DNA of 64,000 nucleotides. Origin: Alphaproteobacteria bacterium (lineage in GTDB: Bacteria; Myxococcota_A; UBA796; GCA-2862545). A program made the translations under genes and the position numbers. The notes under the pieces were generated by a model that saw nothing but the letters and a program-made list of their open reading frames with translations, was not told where the DNA came from and ran no database searches. Positions 41,441 through 49,250 of this stretch are shown here, in pieces (within the stretch, counting starts at the first letter, position 1; every line of letters starts with the position of its first letter). The stretch lies in contig JACKEP010000012.1 in the NCBI GenBank assembly GCA_020632915.1, positions 1-64,000 on the forward strand. Reading direction: 5' to 3'.

Positions 41441-42438
41441 GGACCCTCATCGACGCCTTGCAGCGGGGCGAGCCTGAGGACGTGGCTACCCAGCTCGCCC
41501 GGGATGCCGTCCTCGACTACGGCAGGCTCACTGGGTTCGAGCGGGCGACGATCAACCGCGTGATTTGGTTTTGGACGTTCCAATCGAGGTTCCTCGCCTC
41601 CACCGTAAGGGCACTGCTCGACCACCCCGGTCGCCTGTACACGGCGTCCCGGTTCGGCGGGAGGGATCTGTCGGGCGTCCTCACCGGGCTCGGCGTGCCC
41701 AACGTGAAGTACGAGGATGACGATTACAGCGCCGACTACATGCGTGGGCGAGCCTACAAGGTCCTGATCGAGGACCCCGACCTCCGGGAGCGGTACGCCC
41801 TGTACGGGCCGGACCTGCCCCTGTCATCGGGGCTCACCATGCTTCTCGACGCGATGTCCGGCTTCGTACTGGTCGCGTCGCTGGCGTCCCCGCCTGCGGA
41901 CAAGGACCGCATCGACGTCGCCGGCGACATCACCTCGGGTGCCGTGGAGACGGTGGTCGGCAACGCCGCCCCAGGGGTGCAGGCCCTGGCCATCGCCATG
42001 CAGTACTCGCCGGACACGTGGGACAACGAGCCGTCGACGTACCTCGACCCCCGCCTCGTGGCGTCCATCCAACAGGTGGGGTTGTGGGACGTGTTCACCT
42101 CGATCGTCGAGGTCGAGCCCTACGACGACCCTGGGAAGGTGGGGACGTCCTACGAGGGATCCGTCTGGAAGGTCCGGGATTCTTCCCGTGCCCGGTGGCA
42201 GGCCATGCAGCTCGCGATGTTGTCCGCGGGCATCCAGCGGACCTTGCGCACCTACGGGCCCCTGCTTGACGAGGCGACGATGGAGCGGGTGCAGCGGGAT
42301 CCACGCATGAGGACCCTGCCTGCCATGGGTGCGTTGTTGGGGGTTGCGACCCCGGCCAACGCTCTCTCCCGCATAGAGAGAGCGAACCTGAACGAGAAGG
42401 CCGTGGTCAACGAGCTTCGGGACCGCTCTCGTCGGTAA
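41317..42438 (+). CDS. C-terminal part of a large phage-like protein
   Basis: 373 residues from GTG 41317. Coding character begins at 41296, just after an in-frame TAA at 41293, so the gene lacks its own natural start. 'RLTGFERATINRVIWFWTFQSRFLASTVRALLDHPGR' resembles the C-terminal region of very large polyvalent/virion proteins of phages, which are thousands of residues long. A hydrophobic segment lies at about 175-190. It is probably a remnant of a structural gene from a larger prophage. Confidence 0.5.
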   Translation: MGTLAQEMRRMQRAAVGRHLDPTGYNIWNRVANEVDNQFRVRTLIDALQRGEPEDVATQLARDAVLDYGRLTGFERATINRVIWFWTFQSRFLASTVRALLDHPGRLYTASRFGGRDLSGVLTGLGVPNVKYEDDDYSADYMRGRAYKVLIEDPDLRERYALYGPDLPLSSGLTMLLDAMSGFVLVASLASPPADKDRIDVAGDITSGAVETVVGNAAPGVQALAIAMQYSPDTWDNEPSTYLDPRLVASIQQVGLWDVFTSIVEVEPYDDPGKVGTSYEGSVWKVRDSSRARWQAMQLAMLSAGIQRTLRTYGPLLDEATMERVQRDPRMRTLPAMGALLGVATPANALSRIERANLNEKAVVNELRDRSRR

Positions 42439-42480
42439 CGTGCCTATCAGGCACGGATTGCATCGACCGGAGCTTCATCA

Positions 42481-42933
42481 ATGAGCCGAGTGCAGATCGG
42501 GCGGTCCCACCGCCTCACCACCCTCTCCAGTCCCGAGGCCCTCGACACAGGGTGGTCGGACGCTATCCCGGTGGCCACCGGGATCCGTGCTCGCACGGTT
42601 GGCGGGGCCACCTACATCCAGGGCGAGTGGTGCGATGCGGTGATCACGCTGGCGAACGTGGCGAACAGCCCAACCACCCTGACCGTCCGGTGGTCGGGGA
42701 CCGAGGCCAACGATGCGCCGTTGATGCCCGAGGCGTCGGCGACGCTCGCCATCGGCGTCGACACCACCACGGTAGCGACCGCCCACTTCGCCTCGACGGG
42801 GTTCGGTTCGCTGTTCCCGTGCGAGGTCGATGCGAACGGAGAAGCCGTCGTCTACCTATTCGCCAAGGTGTCCGGTGGAGGTGGCACCGAGACCGCCAAC
42901 CTCACGTCGGTCACCGTGTCCTTCGTGGAGTGA
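42481..42933 (+). CDS. Beta-rich phage-like protein, unknown
   Basis: 150 residues, rich in Thr, Val and Ala in alternating strands ('SATLAIGVDTTTVATAHF', 'TANLTSVTVSFVE'). This resembles small head or tail decoration proteins. No signal peptide. It is four bases before the next gene and in the same orientation as the phage-like block. Confidence 0.5.
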   Translation: MSRVQIGRSHRLTTLSSPEALDTGWSDAIPVATGIRARTVGGATYIQGEWCDAVITLANVANSPTTLTVRWSGTEANDAPLMPEASATLAIGVDTTTVATAHFASTGFGSLFPCEVDANGEAVVYLFAKVSGGGGTETANLTSVTVSFVE

Positions 42934-42936
42934 CCC

Positions 42937-43437
42937 ATGGCGGACAGCTACATCCCGCTCACCGACAGCTACTTCCCCGACGCCACCGGTGGCGGTGACG
43001 GGCAGCTGGATGACCCGGTCCTCCTCGTCGATGGTGCTGACGTGGTGGACGTTGGCAGCGACTGGCAGTTGGACTTCGGCCACATCTCCGGGGACACCGA
43101 CAGCACGATCTACCTGTCGTGGGACTCGTCGCTGACCCCACCCGACGACACGTTTGTCCGCGGGGTGATCGCCGTCTACTCCGGGCCTTCGGGGGCGTTC
43201 GAATTCTTGGGATCCGGCCTCACCGACGGCACCGTGCTGCAGCTCGCCATCCTCGCCGACAGCAACCCTGTTGGTCCGACCGCCGGGGTCGCCTACAAGC
43301 TGACGGCCCTCGCCGCCGACAGCGGCGTCGAGAAGACCGCGACGTTCGACTTCTACGCACGCGGGTACGCCGACGAGGGCACGCCCGTGCTGGCCGGTGA
43401 TCTTGGGCAGTTGATGTTCACCAAGATCTGGCCGTGA
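42937..43437 (+). CDS. Beta-rich phage-like protein, unknown
   Basis: 166 residues. 'SDWQLDFGHISGDTDSTIYLSWDSSL' and 'AYKLTALAADSG' suggest an immunoglobulin-like or similar all-beta fold, as in minor structural proteins of phages. Its stop overlaps the next start (GTGA). Confidence 0.5.
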   Translation: MADSYIPLTDSYFPDATGGGDGQLDDPVLLVDGADVVDVGSDWQLDFGHISGDTDSTIYLSWDSSLTPPDDTFVRGVIAVYSGPSGAFEFLGSGLTDGTVLQLAILADSNPVGPTAGVAYKLTALAADSGVEKTATFDFYARGYADEGTPVLAGDLGQLMFTKIWP

Positions 43438-43859
43438 TCGGTGACGTCGTGGATGCCCCCAGCTGCCCGGTGTTCGGCGACCTGACCGTCGTCAACGGTC
43501 GCATCGATCTCGTCGAGCGCACCATCCGGGACCTCGAAACCTCTATCGACGACCGGATGTTGCGGTTGGAATCCGCAATGCAGAGCAGCAACGCCCACCT
43601 GGACAACATCTCACGGGAGTCGGCTCGAACCAACGAGCTGCTGGTGCAGATGACCGAGCAAATGCGGCGTCGAGAAGACCGCGAGGACCGACGACAGGAC
43701 CAGGTGTGGTCCGCCTCGTTGGGTGCGGCGTCGGAGCTATGGACCACCGTCAAAGGGCCGCTGGCCTACCTGTTGGCTGCTGTGGTCACGTGGATGGTCC
43801 TAGAGCACTTCGCGGCGCCGAGCCCCCAAGCCATGCATCCCTACGAGGTGGCCCCATGA
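43434..43859 (+). CDS. Coiled-coil plus membrane-helix protein (XhlA/holin-like)
   Basis: 141 residues. A heptad helix ('GRIDLVERTIRDLETSIDDRMLRLESAM', then an Arg/Glu-rich stretch) leads to one membrane helix 'GPLAYLLAAVVTWMVLEHF'. This layout is that of XhlA-type accessory lysis proteins of phages. GTG 43434 overlaps the preceding stop, and its own stop overlaps the next start (ATGA). Confidence 0.55.
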   Translation: MIGDVVDAPSCPVFGDLTVVNGRIDLVERTIRDLETSIDDRMLRLESAMQSSNAHLDNISRESARTNELLVQMTEQMRRREDREDRRQDQVWSASLGAASELWTTVKGPLAYLLAAVVTWMVLEHFAAPSPQAMHPYEVAP

Positions 43860-44575
43860 CACGTGACCACGTGGGGTCGGCGGCCCTGCTCGACCCCACC
43901 GACGCCGAGCAGGCGAAGATCATCGACCGCCTTTACGGTCTTGAATCCGCGATCGGAACCAAGGTCAAGTGGTGTGGTGGGGCGAGGCTCGCGAGCAGCC
44001 TCGGGCCACCCGCCTACTTTGAGACGGTGCTGGCTAGGGCCTCGATGTCGTGGCCGAGCGGCCCGTCGCCCGAGGTTGTAGCGAAACATCGGGCCCGGTT
44101 GGCGACCCTGCTTTGCCGTGTCTACCCGGCCGACGTCGACGTCCTGCTGGCGTGGTACGGCGGCGAGCAGCAGGGGAGCATCGCGCACCGCCTCGGGCTC
44201 ACGCAGCCAGCGGTGTCGGAGCGTTGCGCCGCCGCCACCAGACGACTGGAAGTCGCCTCCCGCCTACCCGACCACCATGCGACCGCGATCTACGATCACT
44301 TCATCGGCCTCGGGGTCCGGTCCGAGTACGCCATGTACGTGGCGACCTACTACTGGCTGCCCTCGCAGAGCGGCGTGGCCAGCTACTACGGCACCTCTCA
44401 GGGGCGGGTGCGGTACGCCCTGACCGTGTGCCTCGATCAGGATCCGGGGCATCCCATCCAGATCCTGATCAAGCAATGGCATTCGAGGGTCGGACAACGG
44501 GGCGTCGAGGCGTTCCGCGGCGGGGTGCGGGGGGAGCGTGAGGTTCGCCGACTTGTGGATCGGTGTCAGGGGTAG
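43856..44575 (+). CDS. Regulator with two sigma-region-4-like helix-turn-helix units
   Basis: 239 residues. 'GSIAHRLGLTQPAVSERCAAATRRL' (about 105-130) is a canonical sigma-4/LuxR-like HTH. A second copy with the same spacing, 'SGVASYYGTSQGRVRYALTVCL', lies about 60 residues later. It may be a late-gene activator or anti-repressor of the element. It is the last gene of the phage-like block. Confidence 0.6.
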   Translation: MTRDHVGSAALLDPTDAEQAKIIDRLYGLESAIGTKVKWCGGARLASSLGPPAYFETVLARASMSWPSGPSPEVVAKHRARLATLLCRVYPADVDVLLAWYGGEQQGSIAHRLGLTQPAVSERCAAATRRLEVASRLPDHHATAIYDHFIGLGVRSEYAMYVATYYWLPSQSGVASYYGTSQGRVRYALTVCLDQDPGHPIQILIKQWHSRVGQRGVEAFRGGVRGEREVRRLVDRCQG

Positions 44576-44607
44576 GTGGACGCCACGCTGGTGGCGTGGC
44601 CGTGACG

Positions 44608-45153
44608 CTACTCTCGGTCTGCCGGTAGCAGTTCTTCGAGCGCATCCCGAAGGTCGATCTTGTTGGGCTCGATGGCGGCGAGCTTCACGGCCGCATCGGC
44701 GAAGGCTTCAACGTCGATAGTTGCTGTCCATGGCCGGCCGTCCTGCGAAACTCCGAGTATGACGAAGTAGGGCCGCACCTGCGGGTCGCTCTCGATGCGC
44801 ACGCAGTGCTGCTGTCCGTGGAGAACCTTGTTGCATGCCTCTCGGAGAGACAAGAACTTTGGGTCTTTTGGTTTTGGTGTGTCGAACTTCAGCTCACCCA
44901 CGGCCGTACTGGCGACCGTCTGCGTCGGTCCCATGCGCGTGAGGTAGTCGTCGTGGGCTCGGGCGACTGCGGCCATCTGTAGCAACGTGGTCTCAGAGGC
45001 AACCTCGCTCACACGACCAGCAGCGATGGCTTCCCGTAGGTCCGGTTGACGCTGCCATGCGGAACCCAGGTTGTCGTCCAATTCTGCGTAGGCGTAGACC
45101 ATCAGGTGGTACGCCAAGGACGGCATGTTCTCTCGGGCGAAGTGGTATGCCAC
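44608..45153 (-). CDS. Unknown protein with HEPN-like motif, hidden ribosome-binding site
   Basis: 181 residues. 'FLSLREACNKVLHGQQ' resembles the RxxxxxxxH-type helix seen in some HEPN-like proteins, with R and H seven residues apart instead of the usual four to six, so this is weak. GTG 45153 follows GGAGG by four bases, and that GGAGG is the arm of the hairpin at 45158-45182. Composition is a little poorer in GC than the host. It may be defence cargo. Confidence 0.5.
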   Translation of the reverse strand: MAYHFARENMPSLAYHLMVYAYAELDDNLGSAWQRQPDLREAIAAGRVSEVASETTLLQMAAVARAHDDYLTRMGPTQTVASTAVGELKFDTPKPKDPKFLSLREACNKVLHGQQHCVRIESDPQVRPYFVILGVSQDGRPWTATIDVEAFADAAVKLAAIEPNKIDLRDALEELLPADRE

Positions 45154-45157
45154 GTGA

Positions 45158-45182
45158 CCTCCGGGGCGTTCTTCCCCGGAGG
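45158..45182 (-). promoter_or_regulatory. 9-bp hairpin enclosing the Shine-Dalgarno sequence
   Basis: CCTCCGGGG (45158-45166) and CCCCGGAGG (45174-45182) are perfect complements with a 7-base loop. On the minus strand the GGAGG at 45158-45162 is the Shine-Dalgarno of the GTG at 45153, so the stem would block translation when folded. Confidence 0.6.
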
Positions 45183-45201
45183 CTACACCGATGATGTCGG
45201 T

Positions 45202-45393
45202 TCAGGACACCCGGGTCACGGTGTCGCACATGCCGATCGCCACCTGCTCACCCACGGCGAGCGCGGCCATGGCGGCGAGGGCATCATCGTCGTCCTCGTT
45301 GACCTCGGCCATTTCGGCGCCCGTGTAGGTGGTGGGGTCGTCGTCGTCGAGGCGGAAGGTGCGGTCGTCGAACGGGATGTCGGTGGGGTTCAT
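45202..45393 (-). CDS. Acidic 63-residue protein coupled to the integrase
   Basis: ATG 45391-45393 overlaps the integrase stop (ATGA). The protein is strongly acidic (runs of Asp) and has no DNA-binding motif, unlike an excisionase. It could be a DNA mimic or a recombination modulator; only the position supports that. Confidence 0.5.
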   Translation of the reverse strand: MNPTDIPFDDRTFRLDDDDPTTYTGAEMAEVNEDDDDALAAMAALAVGEQVAIGMCDTVTRVS

Positions 45394-46607
45394 GCGGCAC
45401 CCTTGGTGGCGAGCCACTGGTCGAGCAGGGCACGAGCGGTCTTGCCGCCCACCTGCTGGTACGCCGTTTCGAGGACGGTCGAATCCATCTTCCAGCCACC
45501 GAGGGACGCGACGAGGATCTTCGGGAGCCCGTTGACGGCGTGGAGGCAGGCACCCGTGTGGCGCAGGAGGTACGGGTACGCCCTCTCCTTGCCGCCCTCG
45601 ATCCCTGCCGCCATACAGGCATACTTCAGCTTGAACCGCCATGCCTTGAGGGGCGTGTCCTTGCCCTTGGGCTGGAAGATCACCCCGTGGGTGGGGCGCT
45701 CGTTGTCTTCCCACCACCCACGGAGCACGTCCATCGAGGCGGGCATGATCGGTGAGACGCGGTCCGAGGCATCGGTCTTCGTGCCGTGGACGTGCAGCAG
45801 ACGCTCGGCCCACGTGATGTCCTCCCACCGCAGCCGGTACAGCTCAGCGGGACGCAGGCACTGGTGGATCCCCACGCACGTCATGGCCCTGTCGCGGGGC
45901 TCCATGACGGCGAGGATGCGTTCGATCTCGTCCATCGTGAACGGGCGGGGGTCCCGCTCCCGCTTGTTGGCGTGGACGATCGTGGGCATCGGGTGGATGG
46001 CGTCGAGGACGCCGATGGACACCGCGTGCTTCAGGCACACCCGGTAGGCGTTCTTCGCGAGGCGACGCATCGTCGTTCCCCACGTGGTCTGGCTCTCGAT
46101 CCACAGGTGCCAACGGGTGGCGTCGAGGTTGCCCATCTTCACGCCGCCGAGCCCCTTGAGGATGGGCGGCCACAGCCGCTGCTCGCGCTTCCACGATCCG
46201 GGGTAGTCCCGCTCCCGGACGGGGGCCCACACCCTCGCGTGGTACTCCCGCAGGGTGAGGCTCGCGTAGTCGCCTGCGTCGATCTTGCGCTGGGCGTCCT
46301 CGGCCGCCCACTGCTCCGTGGTGGTCGCCACGAACGACGAGGTGTCGTCGAGCACCCACGCCTTGATGGCGTCCTTGATGGCCACCGGATCGGTGGGGAG
46401 GACGCCGTGGTGGTCGTCGACGGTGACGACGATCCGGTCAGGGGTTGGGGCGTCGGCGCAGGACGCCTTCACCCGATCCCACACTTCCTCGGGGTCGCCG
46501 TGTTCGTCGAGGTAGCCGAGCGTCGCCGACACCTTCGGACCGGCGCCCGACCAGATCACCTGCCCGTACCAGCGGCCCCGCCGCTTGCTCCTCTGTGCCT
46601 TCCACAT
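45390..46607 (-). CDS. Tyrosine recombinase (integrase)
   Basis: 405 residues. Arg252 ('CLRPAEL'), Lys277 ('GTKTD'), Arg349 in 'YPYLLRHT', Trp372 ('GGWKM') and the nucleophile Tyr383 ('ETAYQQV') complete the catalytic set, although the usual His of HxxR is Tyr346. The N-terminal 130 residues would include the arm-binding domain. It sits about 140 bases from the restored tRNA-Leu, the normal place for a site-specific integrase. Confidence 0.92.
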   Translation of the reverse strand: MWKAQRSKRRGRWYGQVIWSGAGPKVSATLGYLDEHGDPEEVWDRVKASCADAPTPDRIVVTVDDHHGVLPTDPVAIKDAIKAWVLDDTSSFVATTTEQWAAEDAQRKIDAGDYASLTLREYHARVWAPVRERDYPGSWKREQRLWPPILKGLGGVKMGNLDATRWHLWIESQTTWGTTMRRLAKNAYRVCLKHAVSIGVLDAIHPMPTIVHANKRERDPRPFTMDEIERILAVMEPRDRAMTCVGIHQCLRPAELYRLRWEDITWAERLLHVHGTKTDASDRVSPIMPASMDVLRGWWEDNERPTHGVIFQPKGKDTPLKAWRFKLKYACMAAGIEGGKERAYPYLLRHTGACLHAVNGLPKILVASLGGWKMDSTVLETAYQQVGGKTARALLDQWLATKGAA

Positions 46608-46675
46608 GCCGTTCTCCTTGCCGTGGTGCGTGGCAAGGATCCCCTACGCGTGGGGTCGATCAACCGGGCCCCCCT

Positions 46676-46710
46676 GTATGGCCGTATGTATGTCCGGGAG
46701 GCGTCGTATG
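46676..46710 (+). repeat. Clustered GTATG words, candidate integrase arm sites
   Basis: GTATG occurs at 46676, 46684, 46688 and 46706, between the integrase gene and the attachment core. Three more copies lie at the left end (32626-32719). The word is rare in such GC-rich DNA. Confidence 0.45.
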
Positions 46711-46748
46711 CGGAGTCGGTATCGTCGAAAGTAGCGGTTTACCCTTGA

Positions 46749-46804
46749 TGCCCGGAGCGGGGGTCGAACCCGCACTCCCCGCGGGGATGGGGATTTTAAG
46801 TCCC
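46749..46804 (-). repeat. Right attachment-site copy (56-bp direct repeat)
   Basis: Identical to 32526-32581. Here it forms the 3' part of the functional tRNA-Leu, so the element supplied this copy on integration and kept the tRNA intact. Confidence 0.93.
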
Positions 46805-46832
46805 CTGTGTCTACCAGTTCCACCATCCGGGC
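46749..46832 (-). tRNA. tRNA-Leu (anticodon TAA)
   Basis: 84 nt, type II. Acceptor GCCCGGA pairs with TCCGGGC, anticodon stem GGGGA/TCCCC around loop CTTAAAA (anticodon TAA, reads UUA/UUG), a long variable arm, and T-arm GCGGG-TTCGACC-CCCGC. CCA is not encoded. Its 3' 56 bases come from the mobile element. Confidence 0.95.
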
Positions 46833-46861
46833 GGCGGCGGAGCGTAACGTGGACGCAAGCG

Positions 46862-47425
46862 TCAGGGGTGGTCGGCGCGGGCGACGGCCTGCTCGAGCTC
46901 CTGGCCGACGATGGCCTCGGTGAGCATGGCCGTCCGTGTGCCGTCGCGCGCGATCACCAGCGTGGTGGGGATCGACTCGGGCCAGCCGGCGACGTGGGCC
47001 TTCAGATCGACGTTGGGATCGGTGCTGTCGAGGAGCACGTTGTTGACCGCGAGCAGGCCGCGGTGCTCGATCTCGGTGGCCACGCGGCGGGCCTGCTGGC
47101 TCTTGTGGTCGACGTTGACCAGCACCAGCTCCACCGTGGGGTGCGCGCGGGCGAAGGCGAGCAGGCCGGGGAGCTCGGCGATGCACGGCCCGCACCACGT
47201 GGCCCAGAAGTTGAACACCCGGACGTGGTCGGCCTTGCTCGTGATGCGGGCCTCGAGCGCGGCGCCCATCATCGGCACCGGCGGCGTGACGACGAACGAC
47301 GCCTTGGACGACGGCGCCTTGGACGACGGCGCCGTCGCGGGCGGCGCGGCGGCCAGCTCGCCGCCCGGCCACGAGCAGGCGAAGAGCAGGGCGAGCAGCG
47401 GCGGCGTCCAGCGGCGAGCGGTCAT
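46862..47425 (-). CDS. TlpA-like thioredoxin-fold lipoprotein
   Basis: 187 residues. A lipoprotein-like signal ('LLALLFAC') is followed by a short SSKAPSSKAS linker and a TlpA/ResA-type domain with 'FWATWCGPCIAELPGL' (WCGPC redox pair) and cis-Pro in 'SIPTTLVI'. It should reduce or oxidise disulfides in the periplasm, for example for cytochrome c maturation. ATG 47425 overlaps the stop of the next upstream gene by four bases. Confidence 0.82.
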   Translation of the reverse strand: MTARRWTPPLLALLFACSWPGGELAAAPPATAPSSKAPSSKASFVVTPPVPMMGAALEARITSKADHVRVFNFWATWCGPCIAELPGLLAFARAHPTVELVLVNVDHKSQQARRVATEIEHRGLLAVNNVLLDSTDPNVDLKAHVAGWPESIPTTLVIARDGTRTAMLTEAIVGQELEQAVARADHP

Positions 47426-48198
47426 GTCGAGGTCTCCAAGGCGGGTCGGGCGCCCGTGCCACGCCACCTCTCGCGGGCGGCCATCAGCGGCAACGGGTAG
47501 GCCGGCAGCGCGCCCGCGACCAGCAGCAGCGACCCGAACAGACGAGCGGCGTCGGTGACGAACAGCAGCCGCACCGTCCACGACCACGTCGACCAGGACG
47601 CGTGCCGCATCGCCCGCCACGCGCCGGGCAGGGCGTGGCCGTCGACGGCGACCGCCAGCACCGCGGGCAGCGTCCACGCGCGACCGGGGAGGCTTCCGAG
47701 CCACCCCGTCGTCATCGCCACCCCGACGAGCACCGCAGCGGCCGGCCACAAGCCCTGGGCTGCCGTCGCGACGACGAGCACGCCCGCGGGGGCAGCCGCG
47801 ACGGCGGCGCCCGCCCACGTGGGCACCACGGTCAGGGCGTCGACCGCGACGAGGCGGACGACCGTGGCCGTGAGGGACGCACGGGGATCGGGCGCCGGTG
47901 GGGGGCGGCGGAGCAGCGCCACCCGCACGGCAGCCACGAGCGCGGCCCGCAGCCCCCAGGCGACGCACAGCGTCAGGATGGGTGCGCGTCGGGCGAGCGG
48001 CGGCAGCGTGGTCGCCCCGGTGCCGCCGGGTGGGCCCCACGCGGCAGCGACCACGGCCACGGCCACCATCGTGAACGCCACCTCGGCGAGCAGGCCCCCC
48101 ATCGCCACCGTGAGGAGGCGCACGGGGTCGTCCCCGAGCGCGCGCCAGGCCTGGCGCAAGGCCCGGGACACGGACGGCGGAGGTGGGAGCGTCGGCAT
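47422..48198 (-). CDS. Multi-pass membrane protein, unknown function
   Basis: 258 residues with about six hydrophobic segments and basic loops. 'LRQAWRALGDDPVRLLTVAMGGLLAEV' at the start and 'HASWSTWSWTVRLLFVTDAARLFGSLLLV' later recall DUF-type six-helix proteins that regulate membrane insertion. Function unknown. It is translationally coupled to the TlpA-like gene. Confidence 0.65.
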   Translation of the reverse strand: MPTLPPPPSVSRALRQAWRALGDDPVRLLTVAMGGLLAEVAFTMVAVAVVAAAWGPPGGTGATTLPPLARRAPILTLCVAWGLRAALVAAVRVALLRRPPPAPDPRASLTATVVRLVAVDALTVVPTWAGAAVAAAPAGVLVVATAAQGLWPAAAVLVGVAMTTGWLGSLPGRAWTLPAVLAVAVDGHALPGAWRAMRHASWSTWSWTVRLLFVTDAARLFGSLLLVAGALPAYPLPLMAARERWRGTGARPALETST

Positions 48199-48315
48199 GG
48201 TCCCGGCCTATCCGATCGCCCGACCGTCCGGCGCGGGAACGACGCGGGCGCAGGGCCACGCCGGCGACGGGTCGCTGGGATACCTGGAGCGCGCCTGTCG
48301 CAGCGAGGAGGTGGC

Positions 48316-49116
48316 GTGAGGCGTCGTGCGCTCGCCACGCTGGTCGCCGTGATGGTGCTCGCCGGCTGCCCCAAGGCCCGGACGAACCCCGACGACGAGG
48401 CGATGCTCGCCGCGCTGGCGGCAGCCGATGCTGCGTGGGCCCAGCGGGGCACCTCGGGTCTCGACGCGGTCACCAGGGCACTGGACGGCGTGCCGGCGTC
48501 TCGCGTGGACCACCCCGAGGTGCTGTGGCGGCGGGTCCGGGTGGGCGTGGCCGAGGGCATGGTCGCCGACTTCCCCCGCGATGCCCGACGCGCCTACGCC
48601 CAGGCCCGCGGCACGGCGATCCACTGCCTCCAGGCCGAGCCGATGGTGGCGCGCTCGCTGGCCCAGGCCCAGGTGGCCGACGCCGCGCGGGTCGTGTCCA
48701 AGGCGCGCGGTCCGTGTGCCGTGTGGGCGGGCGTGGCCTGGGTCCGCTGGGCGTGGACCTTCGAGCCGGGTGCGGTCACGATGGACCTGCCGGGACTCGG
48801 CGCGCTCCTCGATCGCGGCGACATGGTGGCCGATCCGGTGCACCACACCGCGACCGTGTGGGCGCGTGCCCTGTTCGTCGCGCTGTCGGCGGCCACGGGG
48901 GAGGGGGACGCGGCGCGGGCGCGGGCCGGGCTCCTGGAGGTCGCCCGCGGCCAGGACACGCCGTGGGTCCGCTTCGAGGACGCCGCCCGCGGCCTGGCGT
49001 CACGCCCTGGGGCGACACCGCGCGCAGCGCCTGCCACGCCCGAGGATCGTGCGGCGTCGGCGCGCCTCGCCGCTGCGCCGGCGCTCCCGGTCGACGACGC
49101 CGCTGAGCACGACTGA
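48316..49116 (+). CDS. Lipoprotein, helical repeat-like, unknown function
   Basis: About 266 residues. GTG 48316 follows GAGGAGG. 'LATLVAVMVLAGC' is a lipoprotein signal with lipobox LAGC. The mature part is Ala-rich and helical with a TPR/Sel1-like feel ('RAYAQARGTAIHCLQAEPMVARSLAQA', 'GLLEVARGQDTPWVRFEDAARG') and a disordered tail. Not recognised. Confidence 0.65.
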   Translation: MRRRALATLVAVMVLAGCPKARTNPDDEAMLAALAAADAAWAQRGTSGLDAVTRALDGVPASRVDHPEVLWRRVRVGVAEGMVADFPRDARRAYAQARGTAIHCLQAEPMVARSLAQAQVADAARVVSKARGPCAVWAGVAWVRWAWTFEPGAVTMDLPGLGALLDRGDMVADPVHHTATVWARALFVALSAATGEGDAARARAGLLEVARGQDTPWVRFEDAARGLASRPGATPRAAPATPEDRAASARLAAAPALPVDDAAEHD

Positions 49117-49250
49117 TCCGTGACCTGAGCACGAAAGGGGACCGCGGCGTGCTGCCGACGATCCCTCGTGTGCTTCGACCCTGGAGACGGCGCGGAACGT
49201 CGCGGTCCGGCGCGGCACGAACCCGCGCGGTGCGACGACGGAGCGCGCGA

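Larger units (their letters stand above)
32526..46804. mobile_element. Integrated element of about 14.3 kb in tRNA-Leu(TAA), PrimPol-encoding
   Basis: It is bounded by the 56-bp direct repeats, with a tyrosine recombinase gene at the right end about 140 bases from the restored tRNA. It carries many short genes, PrimPol, an M41-like peptidase, a ribbon-helix-helix protein, an Mrr-like nuclease, phage-like small proteins and a double-HTH regulator. It lacks recognisable capsid, portal, terminase, tail and helicase genes and conjugation genes. Parts (34.5-34.85 kb) are clearly AT-richer than the host. It could be a phage satellite, a non-conjugative integrative element or a decayed prophage. Confidence 0.9.

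Noticed and set aside
32526..46804. A complete, inducible tailed prophage
   Set aside because: No portal, capsid, terminase or tail genes can be recognised and the interval is too short. The phage-like genes are a small block and one is truncated.
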